In this document: positions 40,553 to 50,870 of the stretch, in pieces
How positions within the stretch are numbered: position 1 is the stretch's first letter
How the letters are laid out: each line of letters starts with the position of its first letter
Assembly: GCA_902595225.1 (NCBI GenBank)
Contig: CACJPG010000001.1
Coordinates: forward strand, 253,977 to 317,976
Source of the DNA: an uncultured Thiothrix sp.
GTDB lineage: Bacteria; Pseudomonadota; Gammaproteobacteria; Poriferisulfidales; GCA-002705445
Direction: 5' to 3'
Length of the DNA: 64,000 bases
Notes under the pieces: generated by a model
Told to the model about the DNA's origin: nothing
The model's database searches: none
Seen by the model: only the letters and a program-made list of their open reading frames with translations
Program-made: the position numbers and the translations under genes

Positions 40553-41163
40553 TTCTTCACTTTCTTTAAAAATTCTTTTATTAATGATATATCTTTTTTT
40601 CCTATTGAAGATTCTACACCGCTACTAACATCAACACCATAGGGTAAAAATGTGCTAATTGCATCCTCTACATTATCACAATTTAGACCGCCAGCTATAA
40701 TAATGGGTTTTTCTGTATCTATAATTGCAGATTTCCAATCAAATGTTTTGCCAGTTCCGCCCAATCCATCCTCACCATGGCTATCAATAATAAATGCTGA
40801 CGCGTTTGGAAATTTTTTATCTAAATTATTGAATCCATTATTTGTATAAGAAATACCTTTTATATATGGCAAATTATACTTCATGCAGTCTTCATCAATT
40901 TCATTACCATGAAACTGGATATGAGTAAAATTAGTTTTATTAAGAACTTTTGCAATATAATCTGCATCATCATTTGCAAATAATGCTACTTTGTTCGTTG
41001 ATGCTTTCAGCACGTTAAGAATTTTTAAAGAATCTTCAATACTTACACATCTTTTACTTTTTTTACAAAAAACAATTCCGATATAATCAGCACCATTTTT
41101 TTCTGCCTCAAGTGCAACTTCAGGCTCCATTAATCCACAAATTTTAACTTTTACATCATTCAT
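40549..41163 (-). CDS. trpF: Phosphoribosylanthranilate isomerase
   Basis: [68 protein letters not shown]. Confidence 0.95.
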   Translation of the reverse strand: MNDVKVKICGLMEPEVALEAEKNGADYIGIVFCKKSKRCVSIEDSLKILNVLKASTNKVALFANDDADYIAKVLNKTNFTHIQFHGNEIDEDCMKYNLPYIKGISYTNNGFNNLDKKFPNASAFIIDSHGEDGLGGTGKTFDWKSAIIDTEKPIIIAGGLNCDNVEDAISTFLPYGVDVSSGVESSIGKKDISLIKEFLKKVKK

Positions 41164-41164
41164 T

Positions 41165-41950
41165 TTATTCTATTACTAATGGAAAACACGGTTCGTAATT
41201 TAAATTATATTTTGAATCATATTCAATATTTAATAGAAATAAACCGTCTGGAGGAAATTGCTTACCAGCAATTTTTCTATCTTTAGAATTTAAAACAGTT
41301 TCTATCCAAGAAATTTCTTTTTCTCCTGATCCGACTAACACTAGTGAACCGACAATATTTCTTACCATATTATAAAGAAATGAGTTAGCATTAATATCAA
41401 TTAATATAAAATTTTTTTTTCTAATAACCATTATATCATTTATCTTCTTAATTGGTGATTTTGATTGGCAGTGTGCCGACCGAAAACATGAAAAATCTTT
41501 TTCGCCGACTAGTTTATTTGCGGCATTTTGCATTTTATTTTCGTCAAGATGGTGAAGATAATACCATCCAACTTTATTTCTGTTTAAGCATGGTTTTATT
41601 TTATTATTATATATTATGTATCTATAAGTTCTGCTAAGTGCAGAAAATCTAGCATGAAACTCATCGCTAATAAATTTTACAAAGTTAATTCTTATATCAT
41701 CTGGTAAGTGAGAATTTAGACCAAGGAGCCATGTGCTTTCTTCTCGTTTAGTATTTGTTTCAAAATGCGCATACTGTGAAAGTGCATGAACACCAGAGTC
41801 AGTTCTACCAGCGACATATATTTTCACTTTCTCCTGACAAAATTTATATATGGCTTCCTGTAATTTGCCTTGCACTGTATCTGGAGTCTTCTGTTCTTGC
41901 CAACCGTAGTAATTTTTTCCATCATATTGAATGGATAATAAAACTTTCAT
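41165..41950 (-). CDS. truA: tRNA pseudouridine(38-40) synthase TruA
   Basis: IQYDGKNYYGWQEQKTPDTVQGKLQEAI; AGRTDSGVHALSQYAHFET catalytic Asp motif; FLYNMVRNIVGSLVLVG. Confidence 0.96.
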   Translation of the reverse strand: MKVLLSIQYDGKNYYGWQEQKTPDTVQGKLQEAIYKFCQEKVKIYVAGRTDSGVHALSQYAHFETNTKREESTWLLGLNSHLPDDIRINFVKFISDEFHARFSALSRTYRYIIYNNKIKPCLNRNKVGWYYLHHLDENKMQNAANKLVGEKDFSCFRSAHCQSKSPIKKINDIMVIRKKNFILIDINANSFLYNMVRNIVGSLVLVGSGEKEISWIETVLNSKDRKIAGKQFPPDGLFLLNIEYDSKYNLNYEPCFPLVIE

Positions 41951-41959
41951 TGATATTTC

Positions 41960-42997
41960 TTAAATATAATCTTTAATTAAATGTTCTGCTATTTGGACAC
42001 TATTAAATGCAGCACCCTTTCTAATATTATTACTTACCACCCACATATTAAGTCCATTTTTACACGAAATATCTTCCCTAACTCTTCCCACGTAAACATC
42101 ATTGCTATTTTCACATTCGTTAGCAGCGCATGGATAACCACCATCTATATGCTCATCAATTAGTATTACCCCGCTATCTTTTGCCGATAATATATTTTTT
42201 GCTTCATTGGAGGTGATATTTTTTTCTAACTCCAAATGGATAGCCTCAGAATGACCATAAAAAACTGGAACTCTTACAGTTGTAGGATTAACCTCAATTT
42301 TTTCATCAAGTATTTTTTTTGTTTCCCAAACCATTTTCATCTCTTCTTTTGTATATCCATTTTCCATAAAGTTATCTATTTGTGGAATTACATTGAATGC
42401 AATTTGTTTTGGATAAACATCCCAGAGAATTTCATTATTATTAACATAAGCATTTACTTGATCATTTAATTCTTTAATAGCATTATTTCCTGTGCCAGAA
42501 ACTGCTTGGTACGTACAAACATTTATTCTTATAACTTTACATAAATCATGAATAGGCTTTATTGCCACAAGCATTTGAATAGTTGAGCAATTAGGATTGG
42601 CTATAATTCCTGTTTTTTTATAATGAGTAATTTGGCTAGCATTAATCTCAGGAACTATTAACGGAATATCTTCCTCATATCTAAAGAATGAAGTGTTATC
42701 TATTACTATAGAGTTTTTATTAGTTGCTTCTTTTGCATATTTTTCTGAAATATTACTCCCGGCCGAGAATAAAGCTATGTCAATTCCAGAAAAATCAAAG
42801 CCATCAAGTGCTTTTACTGTGAATTCTTTATTTAAAATATTAATTTTTTTTCCGTCTGACTTTTTACTTGCTAACAAATATAATTCATTTATTGGAAATT
42901 TTCTTTCCAAAAGAACTTGAATCATCATTTGACCAACTGCTCCAGTTGCTCCGACAATCGCAATATTATATTTTTTAGTCATTATATAATTCCTCAA
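41960..42997 (-). CDS. asd: Aspartate-semialdehyde dehydrogenase
   Basis: IAIVGATGAVGQMMIQVLLERKFP; SAGSNISEKYAKEA; ANPNCSTIQMLVAIKPIHD active-site Cys; VPVFYGHSEAIHLE. Confidence 0.95.
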   Translation of the reverse strand: MRNYIMTKKYNIAIVGATGAVGQMMIQVLLERKFPINELYLLASKKSDGKKINILNKEFTVKALDGFDFSGIDIALFSAGSNISEKYAKEATNKNSIVIDNTSFFRYEEDIPLIVPEINASQITHYKKTGIIANPNCSTIQMLVAIKPIHDLCKVIRINVCTYQAVSGTGNNAIKELNDQVNAYVNNNEILWDVYPKQIAFNVIPQIDNFMENGYTKEEMKMVWETKKILDEKIEVNPTTVRVPVFYGHSEAIHLELEKNITSNEAKNILSAKDSGVILIDEHIDGGYPCAANECENSNDVYVGRVREDISCKNGLNMWVVSNNIRKGAAFNSVQIAEHLIKDYI

Positions 42998-44045
42998 TTT
43001 TTTGAATTATACAGTCACCCATTTCACTTGTAGAGATAAATTCATTTTCAGACAAATCTTTTGTGTATTTACCATCGTTTAATGCCATCTTTACTGATTC
43101 AAGGATGTGGTTATATATGTCTACCCTTTTAAAGGAGTGCTGAAATAACATAGCGACCGATAATATTGTAGCAATTGGGTTTACAACATTTTTATTAGCA
43201 ATATCAGGAGCAGAGCCATGAATAGGCTCATAAACTCCAAAACCATTTTCATTCAAAGAAGCTGAAGGCAATAGCCCAATTGAGCCGGTTAAAACTGAGG
43301 CTAAATCAGATAAAATATCACCAAAAAGGTTTTCGGTTACGATGACATCAAATTGTTTTGGATTTTGTACCAATTGCATTGCTGCATTATCTACATACAT
43401 ATGTGAGAGCTCAATATCTTTGTAGTTAATAGCAGATTCTTCAATTGTGGTTCTCCACAATTGTGATACTTCTAAAACATTTGCTTTATCAACAGAACAC
43501 AGTTTGTTTGATCGGTCTTTAGATAAATTCAAAGCGTATTCAGCAATACGCTTTATTTCAGTCTGGTTGTAACGCATGGTGTTGTGTGCTTCAGTAAAAT
43601 TAGAGTTGAATCCTCTTGGTTCGCCAAAATAAATTCCACTAATAAGCTCACGAATTATAACGATATCTAAATCTTCTATAAATTCTTTCTTAATGCTTGA
43701 GTAATTAATTGATTCTTTAAATGTAATTATTGGCCTAATGTTTACAAAAAGATTTAAACTTTTTCTTAAATCTAAAAGTCCAGTTTCAGGTTTTTTTTCT
43801 TTTTCTACATTGTCGTACTGAGGGCCTCCAACAGCGCCTAGTAACACTGCGTCTGATTTTTTTATTTTTTCTCTTGTTTCATCTGGGAAAGGAGAGTTAA
43901 ACTTATCAACCGCAACACCTCCAAAATAACCAAAATCAATATCAATATTTAAACTATATAATTTAGATATTAAATTTATTACTTTTAGAGCTTCAGAAGT
44001 TATCTCTTTTCCTACTCCATCACCAGGTAATATTAATATTTTCAT
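42975..44045 (-). CDS. leuB: 3-isopropylmalate dehydrogenase
   Basis: ILPGDGVGKEITSEALKV; LGAVGGPQYDN; IVIIRELISGIYFGEPRG; VTENLFGDILSDLASVLTGSIGLLPSAS; EPIHGSAPDIANKNVVNPIATI. Confidence 0.96.
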   Translation of the reverse strand: MKILILPGDGVGKEITSEALKVINLISKLYSLNIDIDFGYFGGVAVDKFNSPFPDETREKIKKSDAVLLGAVGGPQYDNVEKEKKPETGLLDLRKSLNLFVNIRPIITFKESINYSSIKKEFIEDLDIVIIRELISGIYFGEPRGFNSNFTEAHNTMRYNQTEIKRIAEYALNLSKDRSNKLCSVDKANVLEVSQLWRTTIEESAINYKDIELSHMYVDNAAMQLVQNPKQFDVIVTENLFGDILSDLASVLTGSIGLLPSASLNENGFGVYEPIHGSAPDIANKNVVNPIATILSVAMLFQHSFKRVDIYNHILESVKMALNDGKYTKDLSENEFISTSEMGDCIIQKIEELYND

Positions 44046-44049
44046 ATTT

Positions 44050-44685
44050 TTAACTATTAAACATCCAAGGTGTCTTTAAAGCTTTCTTGTTTTCATAATC
44101 TTTTATTTTATCACTAAGTTTTAATGTCTCAGATATATCATCAATACCCTCAATTAAAACCTCTTTTCTTCTCGCATCAATGTTAAACTTAATTTCGAAA
44201 TTTTTCGTTTGTATAATCTGATTACTTAAATCTATTGTAATTAAATTCTCATTGCTACCAGTTACTTTAATTAATTTGTTAATTTGTTGCTGATGTAAAG
44301 CTATAGGCAATAAGCCGTTCTTAAAACAGTTATTATAAAATATATCGGCAAAGCTAGTCGAAATAACTACATCAAAACCATAATCCATTAATGCCCATAC
44401 CGCATGCTCTCTTGATGAGCCGCAACCAAAATTATCACCAGCTATTAGGATTTTAGCCCCGCGGTACTTAGGATTATATAAAAAAAACTCTGGATTTTTT
44501 TTTCTTAAAGAGTGATCATCACCAAGATTTCCAGGCTCTAAATATCTCCAATCATCAAATAAATTTTCACCAAAACCTTCTCTTGTTACAGCTTTTAAAT
44601 ATTGTTTTGGTATTATCGCATCAGTATCAATATTTTTTCTATCAATATAAGCAGCGATAGATTCAAAAGTTTTAAATTTTCTCAT
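44050..44685 (-). CDS. leuD: 3-isopropylmalate dehydratase small subunit
   Basis: IDRKNIDTDAIIPKQYLKAVTREGFGENLFDDWRY; LIAGDNFGCGSSREHAVWALMDYGFDVVIS. Confidence 0.96.
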   Translation of the reverse strand: MRKFKTFESIAAYIDRKNIDTDAIIPKQYLKAVTREGFGENLFDDWRYLEPGNLGDDHSLRKKNPEFFLYNPKYRGAKILIAGDNFGCGSSREHAVWALMDYGFDVVISTSFADIFYNNCFKNGLLPIALHQQQINKLIKVTGSNENLITIDLSNQIIQTKNFEIKFNIDARRKEVLIEGIDDISETLKLSDKIKDYENKKALKTPWMFNS

Positions 44686-44687
44686 AA

Positions 44688-46088
44688 TTAAATAATTTCT
44701 CTGACATCAACAAAATGGCCATGAATTGCAGCAGCAGCAGCCGTTGCAGGGCTTACTAAGTGAGTTCTACTAAGTCTACCTTGGCGCCCTTCAAAATTTC
44801 TGTTAGATGTTGAAGCGCATCTTTCATATTCGCTTAACTTGTCATCGTTCATACCTAAGCACATTGAACAACCGGGGCTTCTCCATTCAAAGCCAGATTT
44901 TTTAAATATTTTATCCAAACCTTCTTTTTCAGCCTTCTCTTTAACTAAGCCAGAACCTGGAACAATGATTGCGCTTTTTATATTTTTCGCTACTTTTTTA
45001 TTTTTCACAATATCTGCAACAACTCTTAGATCCTCAATCCTTGAATTTGTGCACGAACCGATAAAAATTTTATCTAGCTCGATTGAATTAACATTTTGCT
45101 TTTCTTTTAAACCCATATAGGAAAATGCATTCACTAGATCATCTCGTTTAGATATAAATCTTTCGTCATCAAGATCAGGTAACTTATCATCTACTGCAAC
45201 TGCCATCTCGGGAGAGGTTCCCCAAGTAATCATTGGGCTCGATTTTGAAACATCAATCTCAATAGTTTTATCGAAATGAGCACCTTCATCAGATTTTAAA
45301 TCTCTCCAATACTCTGAAGCTTTTTTAAATTCCTCTTCTTTTGGTGCATATGGTTTACCATTTACATATGAGATAGTTTTCTCGTCTACAGCAATCAAAC
45401 CTGTAGTAGCGCCTGCTTCAATTGTCATATTACAAAGAGTCATTCTTGCTTCCATTGATAAATTTCTAATTGCGTTTCCAGTATATTCTATTGCGAAGCC
45501 TGTACCGCCAGCAGTACCAATTTTACTTATGATTAGTAAAGCTAAATCTTTAGAGTAAAAATAATTAGGCATTTCACCAACCACATTTATATTCATATTT
45601 TGAGATTTTTTTTGAAGCAAACATTGCGTTGCAAGAACATGTTCAACTTCAGATGTTCCAATACCAAATGCTAAAGCAGCAAGTGCTCCATGAGTTGACG
45701 TATGAGAGTCGCCACATACAACTGTCATCCCTGGTAAAAGTATCCCTTGCTCTGGACCTACAACATGAACAATCCCTTGTCTAATATCTTCAAGATCAAA
45801 TTTTAAAAGATTATTGTTTTTACAATTTTTATCAAGAGCATCTACTTGTATTTTAGAAATAGGATCTTTTATACCATTTTCCCTCATCTTGGTTGGCACA
45901 TTATGGTCTGGAACAGCCATAATGCTTTTTTTACTCCAAATATTTCTACCTGCTTGTTTTAAACCTTCAAACGCCTGAGGAGATGTTACCTCATGAATTA
46001 AATGTCTATCTATATATATAAGACTATATCCATTATCAAAAGAATGGATATGATGTTCGTCCCACAATTTATCGTATAAAGTCTTCAT
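44688..46088 (-). CDS. leuC: 3-isopropylmalate dehydratase large subunit
   Basis: [74 protein letters not shown] 4Fe-4S ligands. Confidence 0.97.
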   Translation of the reverse strand: MKTLYDKLWDEHHIHSFDNGYSLIYIDRHLIHEVTSPQAFEGLKQAGRNIWSKKSIMAVPDHNVPTKMRENGIKDPISKIQVDALDKNCKNNNLLKFDLEDIRQGIVHVVGPEQGILLPGMTVVCGDSHTSTHGALAALAFGIGTSEVEHVLATQCLLQKKSQNMNINVVGEMPNYFYSKDLALLIISKIGTAGGTGFAIEYTGNAIRNLSMEARMTLCNMTIEAGATTGLIAVDEKTISYVNGKPYAPKEEEFKKASEYWRDLKSDEGAHFDKTIEIDVSKSSPMITWGTSPEMAVAVDDKLPDLDDERFISKRDDLVNAFSYMGLKEKQNVNSIELDKIFIGSCTNSRIEDLRVVADIVKNKKVAKNIKSAIIVPGSGLVKEKAEKEGLDKIFKKSGFEWRSPGCSMCLGMNDDKLSEYERCASTSNRNFEGRQGRLSRTHLVSPATAAAAAIHGHFVDVREII

Positions 46089-47297
46089 TTAGCTTTTAAT
46101 ATATGATTTATTACGTGATTTTACTAATATAAACGACACAATAAAACCTAAAAAAGCAAATAATCCCGCATATAAGAATACCGTACTACCGCCTACTTGC
46201 TCCCATAAGTATCCACTGTAAAAACTCCCTAATGAACCACCCAATCCAAAACTAACGCTCGAATACAATGCTTGACCCCTTCCTTGTAAAATACCGGTGA
46301 AATATTCATGAATTAGTGATATTGAAACGGCATGATACATTCCATACGTGATTGCATGAAATAAAGTTGCAAGAATTACAATAGCCAAATTCTGAGGGAA
46401 AAGTGATATTAATAACCATCTAAATACAGCAAATAAAAAACTTATTACAAATAGATTTTTTAAGCCGTACTTAGGTATCCACGATGATATTTTCATAAAT
46501 ATTAAAATCTCTGCTATTACACCTAATGACCAAATAATTCCTATTGCATTTGTGCTATAAGAATTCTCGGTCAAGTAAATTGCAAAAAAAGCATAAAAAG
46601 GTCCATGGCTTAATTGCATCAGAAAACATGATAGTAAAATTCCTAAAACAGCTGGCTTTAAAACTGTAGATAAAAGTGATGTTGCATCTTTTTTTAAGAT
46701 ATCTTTTGTTTTTTTTACGAAAATAGTAGAAATCCAGGTTAAAAATAAAAATAATAAAATACAATACGGAATAATTTTTATACCCAAATTACTTGTTAAA
46801 ACTGATAGGGTAAGCACAGATAATATAAAACCCAAAGATCCCCATAGTCTAATTTGGCTATATTTATTATAAGATGAGCCAAGTGTATTCATTGTGACTG
46901 CTTCAAACTGTGGCAGAGATGCATTCCAAAAAAAACTAAAGAAAAAAATTAGGGTAACCATTGCATAAAAGTTCTCAACATACGGTGAAAACATAAATAT
47001 AAAGAAGCAACTAAGTGCTCCAAATTGAATAACTCTATGTCTCAATCCGGTTTTATCTGCAATCCATCCCCATAGGTTAGGTGCAATTATCTTTGTACCA
47101 ATCATTGTGCCGGTGATTATACCTATTTCATATGCAGAGAAATCTTTATAAGCTAAATATAGCGGCCAATATGGTAAGAAGGCTCCAAGACTTGCAAAAT
47201 AAAAAAAATAAAATGAAGATAAATGAAAATAAGCCCTATCAAACATAATAGGAGAATCAAGAATATTTCCTTTGTATATAGATTTATCTTTTTTCAA
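46089..47297 (-). CDS. MFS transporter (HcaT / MFS_1-like family)
   Basis: About 12 TM; FFYFASLGAFLPYWPLYLAYKDFSAYEIGII, NLWGWIADKTGLRHRVIQFGALS, GRGQALYSSVSFGLGGSLGSFYSGYLWEQVG. Confidence 0.88.
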   Translation of the reverse strand: MKKDKSIYKGNILDSPIMFDRAYFHLSSFYFFYFASLGAFLPYWPLYLAYKDFSAYEIGIITGTMIGTKIIAPNLWGWIADKTGLRHRVIQFGALSCFFIFMFSPYVENFYAMVTLIFFFSFFWNASLPQFEAVTMNTLGSSYNKYSQIRLWGSLGFILSVLTLSVLTSNLGIKIIPYCILLFLFLTWISTIFVKKTKDILKKDATSLLSTVLKPAVLGILLSCFLMQLSHGPFYAFFAIYLTENSYSTNAIGIIWSLGVIAEILIFMKISSWIPKYGLKNLFVISFLFAVFRWLLISLFPQNLAIVILATLFHAITYGMYHAVSISLIHEYFTGILQGRGQALYSSVSFGLGGSLGSFYSGYLWEQVGGSTVFLYAGLFAFLGFIVSFILVKSRNKSYIKS

Positions 47298-47384
47298 ATT
47301 ACAGTACCTGAATAATAATTTTTCAATTCTACTAAAACTAATTTTCTTAAATGATAACTAAGAGACTTTATGTTTACGAAACGA

Positions 47385-48446
47385 TTATAAATTTTGAGCT
47401 TTATGCCTTAGTGCGTGATCCATTAAAACAATTGCAAGCATAGCTTCGGCTATTGGCACGGCCCTAATTCCAACGCAAGGGTCATGTCTTCCTTTGGTAA
47501 TAATAGTTGAATCGTTTCCTTTATTATCTATGGTTTTCCCAGGTATTCGAATACTTGATGTTGGCTTTATAGCAATGCTTGTTTGAATATCTTGACCAGA
47601 TGTGATTCCGCCAAGAGTTCCTCCTGAATTATTACTTAAAAAACCTTTTTTTGAGTCAATTTCGTCACGATGTTCTGTTCCTTTTTGAGTTACACTCTCA
47701 AAGCCTGCACCTATTTCTACTCCCTTAACTGCATTAATGCTCATCATAGCTTTTGCTATATCTGCATCAATACGATCAAATACTGGCTCGCCTAATCCTA
47801 CGGGAACATTTTTTGCCACTATATTAATTCTTGCACCAATTGAATTACCCTCTTTTCTTAAAGCATCCATATAATCTTCAAGCTCAGAAACTTTCTTCTT
47901 GTCAGGAAAAAAGAAGGGATTTTTTTCGATATCATCATAAATAATTTTATCAGCAATAATTGGCCCCAATTGTGCTAGATAACCTTGAATCTCTAGATTA
48001 AATTTCTCTTTTAAATATTGTTTAGCAATTGCCCCTGCTGCAACCCTTGTTGCAGTTTCTCTTGCTGAAGAACGACCTCCACCTTTGTAATCTCTAACCC
48101 CATATTTTTTATCATAAGTAATATCAGCATGTCCGGGTCTATATAAATCTTTTATTTCAGAATAATCTTTGCTCCTAGCGTCATCATTATAAATTATTAA
48201 ACTTATTGGAGTTCCAGTTGTTTTACCATCAAAAACTCCAGACAAAATCTTTACAGTATCAGATTCTCTTCGTTGAGAAGTATGTCTAGTTTTCCCAGGC
48301 TTTCTTCGATCTAAATCTTTTTGAATACCTTCTAAATCAATCTTGAGATTTGGGGGACAACCATCTATCATACAGCCAATAGCTTCCCCATGACTTTCGC
48401 CATATGTGCTTACTTTGAATAATTGTCCGTAGCTATTTCCTGACAT
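47385..48446 (-). CDS. aroC: Chorismate synthase (probable start [10 protein letters not shown])
   Basis: [36 protein letters not shown]-like [64 protein letters not shown]. Confidence 0.97.
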   Translation of the reverse strand: MSGNSYGQLFKVSTYGESHGEAIGCMIDGCPPNLKIDLEGIQKDLDRRKPGKTRHTSQRRESDTVKILSGVFDGKTTGTPISLIIYNDDARSKDYSEIKDLYRPGHADITYDKKYGVRDYKGGGRSSARETATRVAAGAIAKQYLKEKFNLEIQGYLAQLGPIIADKIIYDDIEKNPFFFPDKKKVSELEDYMDALRKEGNSIGARINIVAKNVPVGLGEPVFDRIDADIAKAMMSINAVKGVEIGAGFESVTQKGTEHRDEIDSKKGFLSNNSGGTLGGITSGQDIQTSIAIKPTSSIRIPGKTIDNKGNDSTIITKGRHDPCVGIRAVPIAEAMLAIVLMDHALRHKAQNL

Positions 48447-48487
48447 AGTTATTATTATATCAAAAAACAAGGTTAGAATAAAAAAAA

Positions 48488-49357
48488 ATGAAAAAAAATA
48501 TAAAATTAATACTAAATGAATTTAAAATTACATTATTTTGTTTGATGCCACTTCATCTAATATCTAAAATAACCTTTTCCTTATCAAGATTAGAAAATTC
48601 ATTTATTAAAAATTTGCTCATAAAATCATACATGGCTTTTTTTAAAATTGATTTAAGACAATATAAAAAAAAATCAATAAGTGATTATGATAATTTAAAT
48701 GATTTCTTTATCAGAGAATTAGATTTAAATTTTAGAAAAAATATAAGCGATGAAAAAAATATAATTTCACCGTGTGACGGAACAATCTCTGGCTTTGGTG
48801 AAATAAATGATAATACATTTATTCATGCGAAAAGACATAAGTATAATATAGACGAATTACTCGATGAAAAAAATGATAGTTTTTCAAATGGGAAATTTAT
48901 TAATATTTATTTAGAGCCAGCTGATTGTCATAGGATTTATATTCCATATGACAGTAATCTATTAAATATGAAGCACATATCTGGTTCTTTATACAGCGTA
49001 GCCCCATATGCGTCATTCGGTATAAAACAGCTTTATTCAAAAAATGAAAGAGTTGTTTTAAATTTTAAATGCGAATCTTTTTTGATGACAATTATAATGA
49101 TTGGGGCAGTTAATGTCGGATGTATATCACTTACTAGACATGGAATTGTCATGCCAGCAAAATATAAAACAAGCTCAAAAAATATTTCTGGAATAGAAAA
49201 TTATAATAATTATAAAAAAGGGGAAGAAGTAGCTATGTTTAATCTAGGTTCAACAGTAATAGTTTTAATAGGTGAAATTAAAAAATCTCAATGGTGCGAT
49301 AACATTAATGTTGGGCAGAAAATACTTATAAGGGACGATATATTAAAAATTAATTAG
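48488..49357 (+). CDS. psd: Phosphatidylserine decarboxylase proenzyme
   Basis: [44 protein letters not shown]-terminal [12 protein letters not shown] pyruvoyl (LGST) cleavage site. Confidence 0.94.
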   Translation: MKKNIKLILNEFKITLFCLMPLHLISKITFSLSRLENSFIKNLLIKSYMAFFKIDLRQYKKKSISDYDNLNDFFIRELDLNFRKNISDEKNIISPCDGTISGFGEINDNTFIHAKRHKYNIDELLDEKNDSFSNGKFINIYLEPADCHRIYIPYDSNLLNMKHISGSLYSVAPYASFGIKQLYSKNERVVLNFKCESFLMTIIMIGAVNVGCISLTRHGIVMPAKYKTSSKNISGIENYNNYKKGEEVAMFNLGSTVIVLIGEIKKSQWCDNINVGQKILIRDDILKIN

Positions 49358-49929
49358 GATTTAACCCTTGAAACATATTCTTTTTTTCTAGTATCAATTT
49401 TAACAATATCATTTTCATTAATAAACAAAGGTACCTGAACTTCGGCACCCGTTTCTAACTTTGCGGGTTTTGTTGCTTTAGATGTTGTATCTCCTTTAAG
49501 ACCTGGCTCAGTATGATCAACAATAAGTTCTACAAAAAATGGTAATTCTATACTTATTGGCTCATTATTAAAAAAAGTAATTGAGCAGATTTCCTCTCCC
49601 TTGAGCCAAATAAAATTATCATCTAAAACTTTTATGTCTAATGTTATTTGATCGAAACTCTCAAGATCCATAAAAAAATAGTCTTGGGCATCACTATATA
49701 AAAACTGCATCTCTTTGATTAAAATATCTGCCGACTCTAGGCTTTCGCCAATCTTAAGTGTTTTTTCGTTTACCCTACCATTAAATAAATTTTTTAGTTT
49801 TATCTTGCTAAAAGCTTGCCCTTTACCTGGTTTATGGAAAGAGTTTTCAATTATTTCATAAGGTTCATTGTTTATTAAAATTTTTAAACCATTTTTTATA
49901 TTACTTGTATTATAGCTTGCCATAATCAC
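49354..49929 (-). CDS. efp: Elongation factor P
   Basis: YNTSNIKNGLKILINNEPYEIIENSFHKPGKGQAFSKIKLKNL; VDHTEPGLKGDTTSKATKPAKLETGAEVQVPLFI. Confidence 0.95.
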   Translation of the reverse strand: MIMASYNTSNIKNGLKILINNEPYEIIENSFHKPGKGQAFSKIKLKNLFNGRVNEKTLKIGESLESADILIKEMQFLYSDAQDYFFMDLESFDQITLDIKVLDDNFIWLKGEEICSITFFNNEPISIELPFFVELIVDHTEPGLKGDTTSKATKPAKLETGAEVQVPLFINENDIVKIDTRKKEYVSRVKS

Positions 49930-49940
49930 ACCTTATTGAA

Positions 49941-50822
49941 TTAGCTATTTTTTAGCAATGAATCAATTCTGGATTCAATTGAAGGGTGACTACTAAAAAG
50001 ACTTCTAAAACTTCTTTCTTCTTTTCCAGATATTCCAAAAGCTGCCATTTGGTCTGGTAAATCTACTCTAGATTTTAAAGATAATGTTTTTAGTGCAGAA
50101 ATCATCTTTGACGACCCAACTAACTCAGCAGCTGAAGAGTCTGCTGCATACTCTCTTTTTCTTGAAAACCACATTACAATAATATTTGCCAAAATTGACA
50201 GTAAAATTTGAGCAATAATACTTGTTATATAATAAGCAGGACCATGTCCCCTTTGAACTTTAAAAATTACTCTGTCAACAACATGTCCTATTATTCTTGA
50301 AAAAAATATTACAAATGTATTTACAATTCCTTGTATCAAGGACATAGTTACCATATCTCCATTACTAATATGAGATACCTCATGTGCAATTACTGCCTCA
50401 ATTTCATCTTTTCCCATGTGATTCACAAGACCTGAGCTTAGAGCAACCAGAGAGTTATTTTTTGAAGCGCCTGTCGCGAAGGCATTTAATTGTTTATCAT
50501 TAAAAATTCCAAATTCTGGTACTTTTATTCCAGCTTTTTCTGAAATTCCTTCCAAAGTTATTAAAAGCCATTCCTCAGTAGCATTCTTGGGCTGCTCAAT
50601 CAAAACTACACCCATAGTTTTTTTTGCTACCCATTTAGATATCATCAACGAAATAATAGAGCCAGTAAAGCCTATAATAGATGATATAAAAAGTAGAGAA
50701 TACAAGTCTAAATTAACTCCTTGCTCGTCTAATATTCCTTCAACACCAAAAATTGACATTGTTATTCCTAATACAAGAAGAATTGCGAAATTTGTCCCTA
50801 AAAAAAGTGCTATCCTGATCAT
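49941..50822 (-). CDS. htpX: Membrane zinc metalloprotease HtpX
   Basis: NAFATGASKNNSLVALSSGLV; IEAVIAHEVSHISNGDMVTMSLIQG (HExxH); SRKREYAADSSAAELVG. Confidence 0.96.
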   Translation of the reverse strand: MIRIALFLGTNFAILLVLGITMSIFGVEGILDEQGVNLDLYSLLFISSIIGFTGSIISLMISKWVAKKTMGVVLIEQPKNATEEWLLITLEGISEKAGIKVPEFGIFNDKQLNAFATGASKNNSLVALSSGLVNHMGKDEIEAVIAHEVSHISNGDMVTMSLIQGIVNTFVIFFSRIIGHVVDRVIFKVQRGHGPAYYITSIIAQILLSILANIIVMWFSRKREYAADSSAAELVGSSKMISALKTLSLKSRVDLPDQMAAFGISGKEERSFRSLFSSHPSIESRIDSLLKNS

Positions 50823-50870
50823 ATGTTTCCACTCAAAAAATTATATAAAAATATATTATTATAATAACGT

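Noticed and set aside
49354-49929. Possible unusual EF-P modification loop
   Set aside because: The loop is HKPGKGQAF with the normal lysine; nothing atypical seen from sequence alone.
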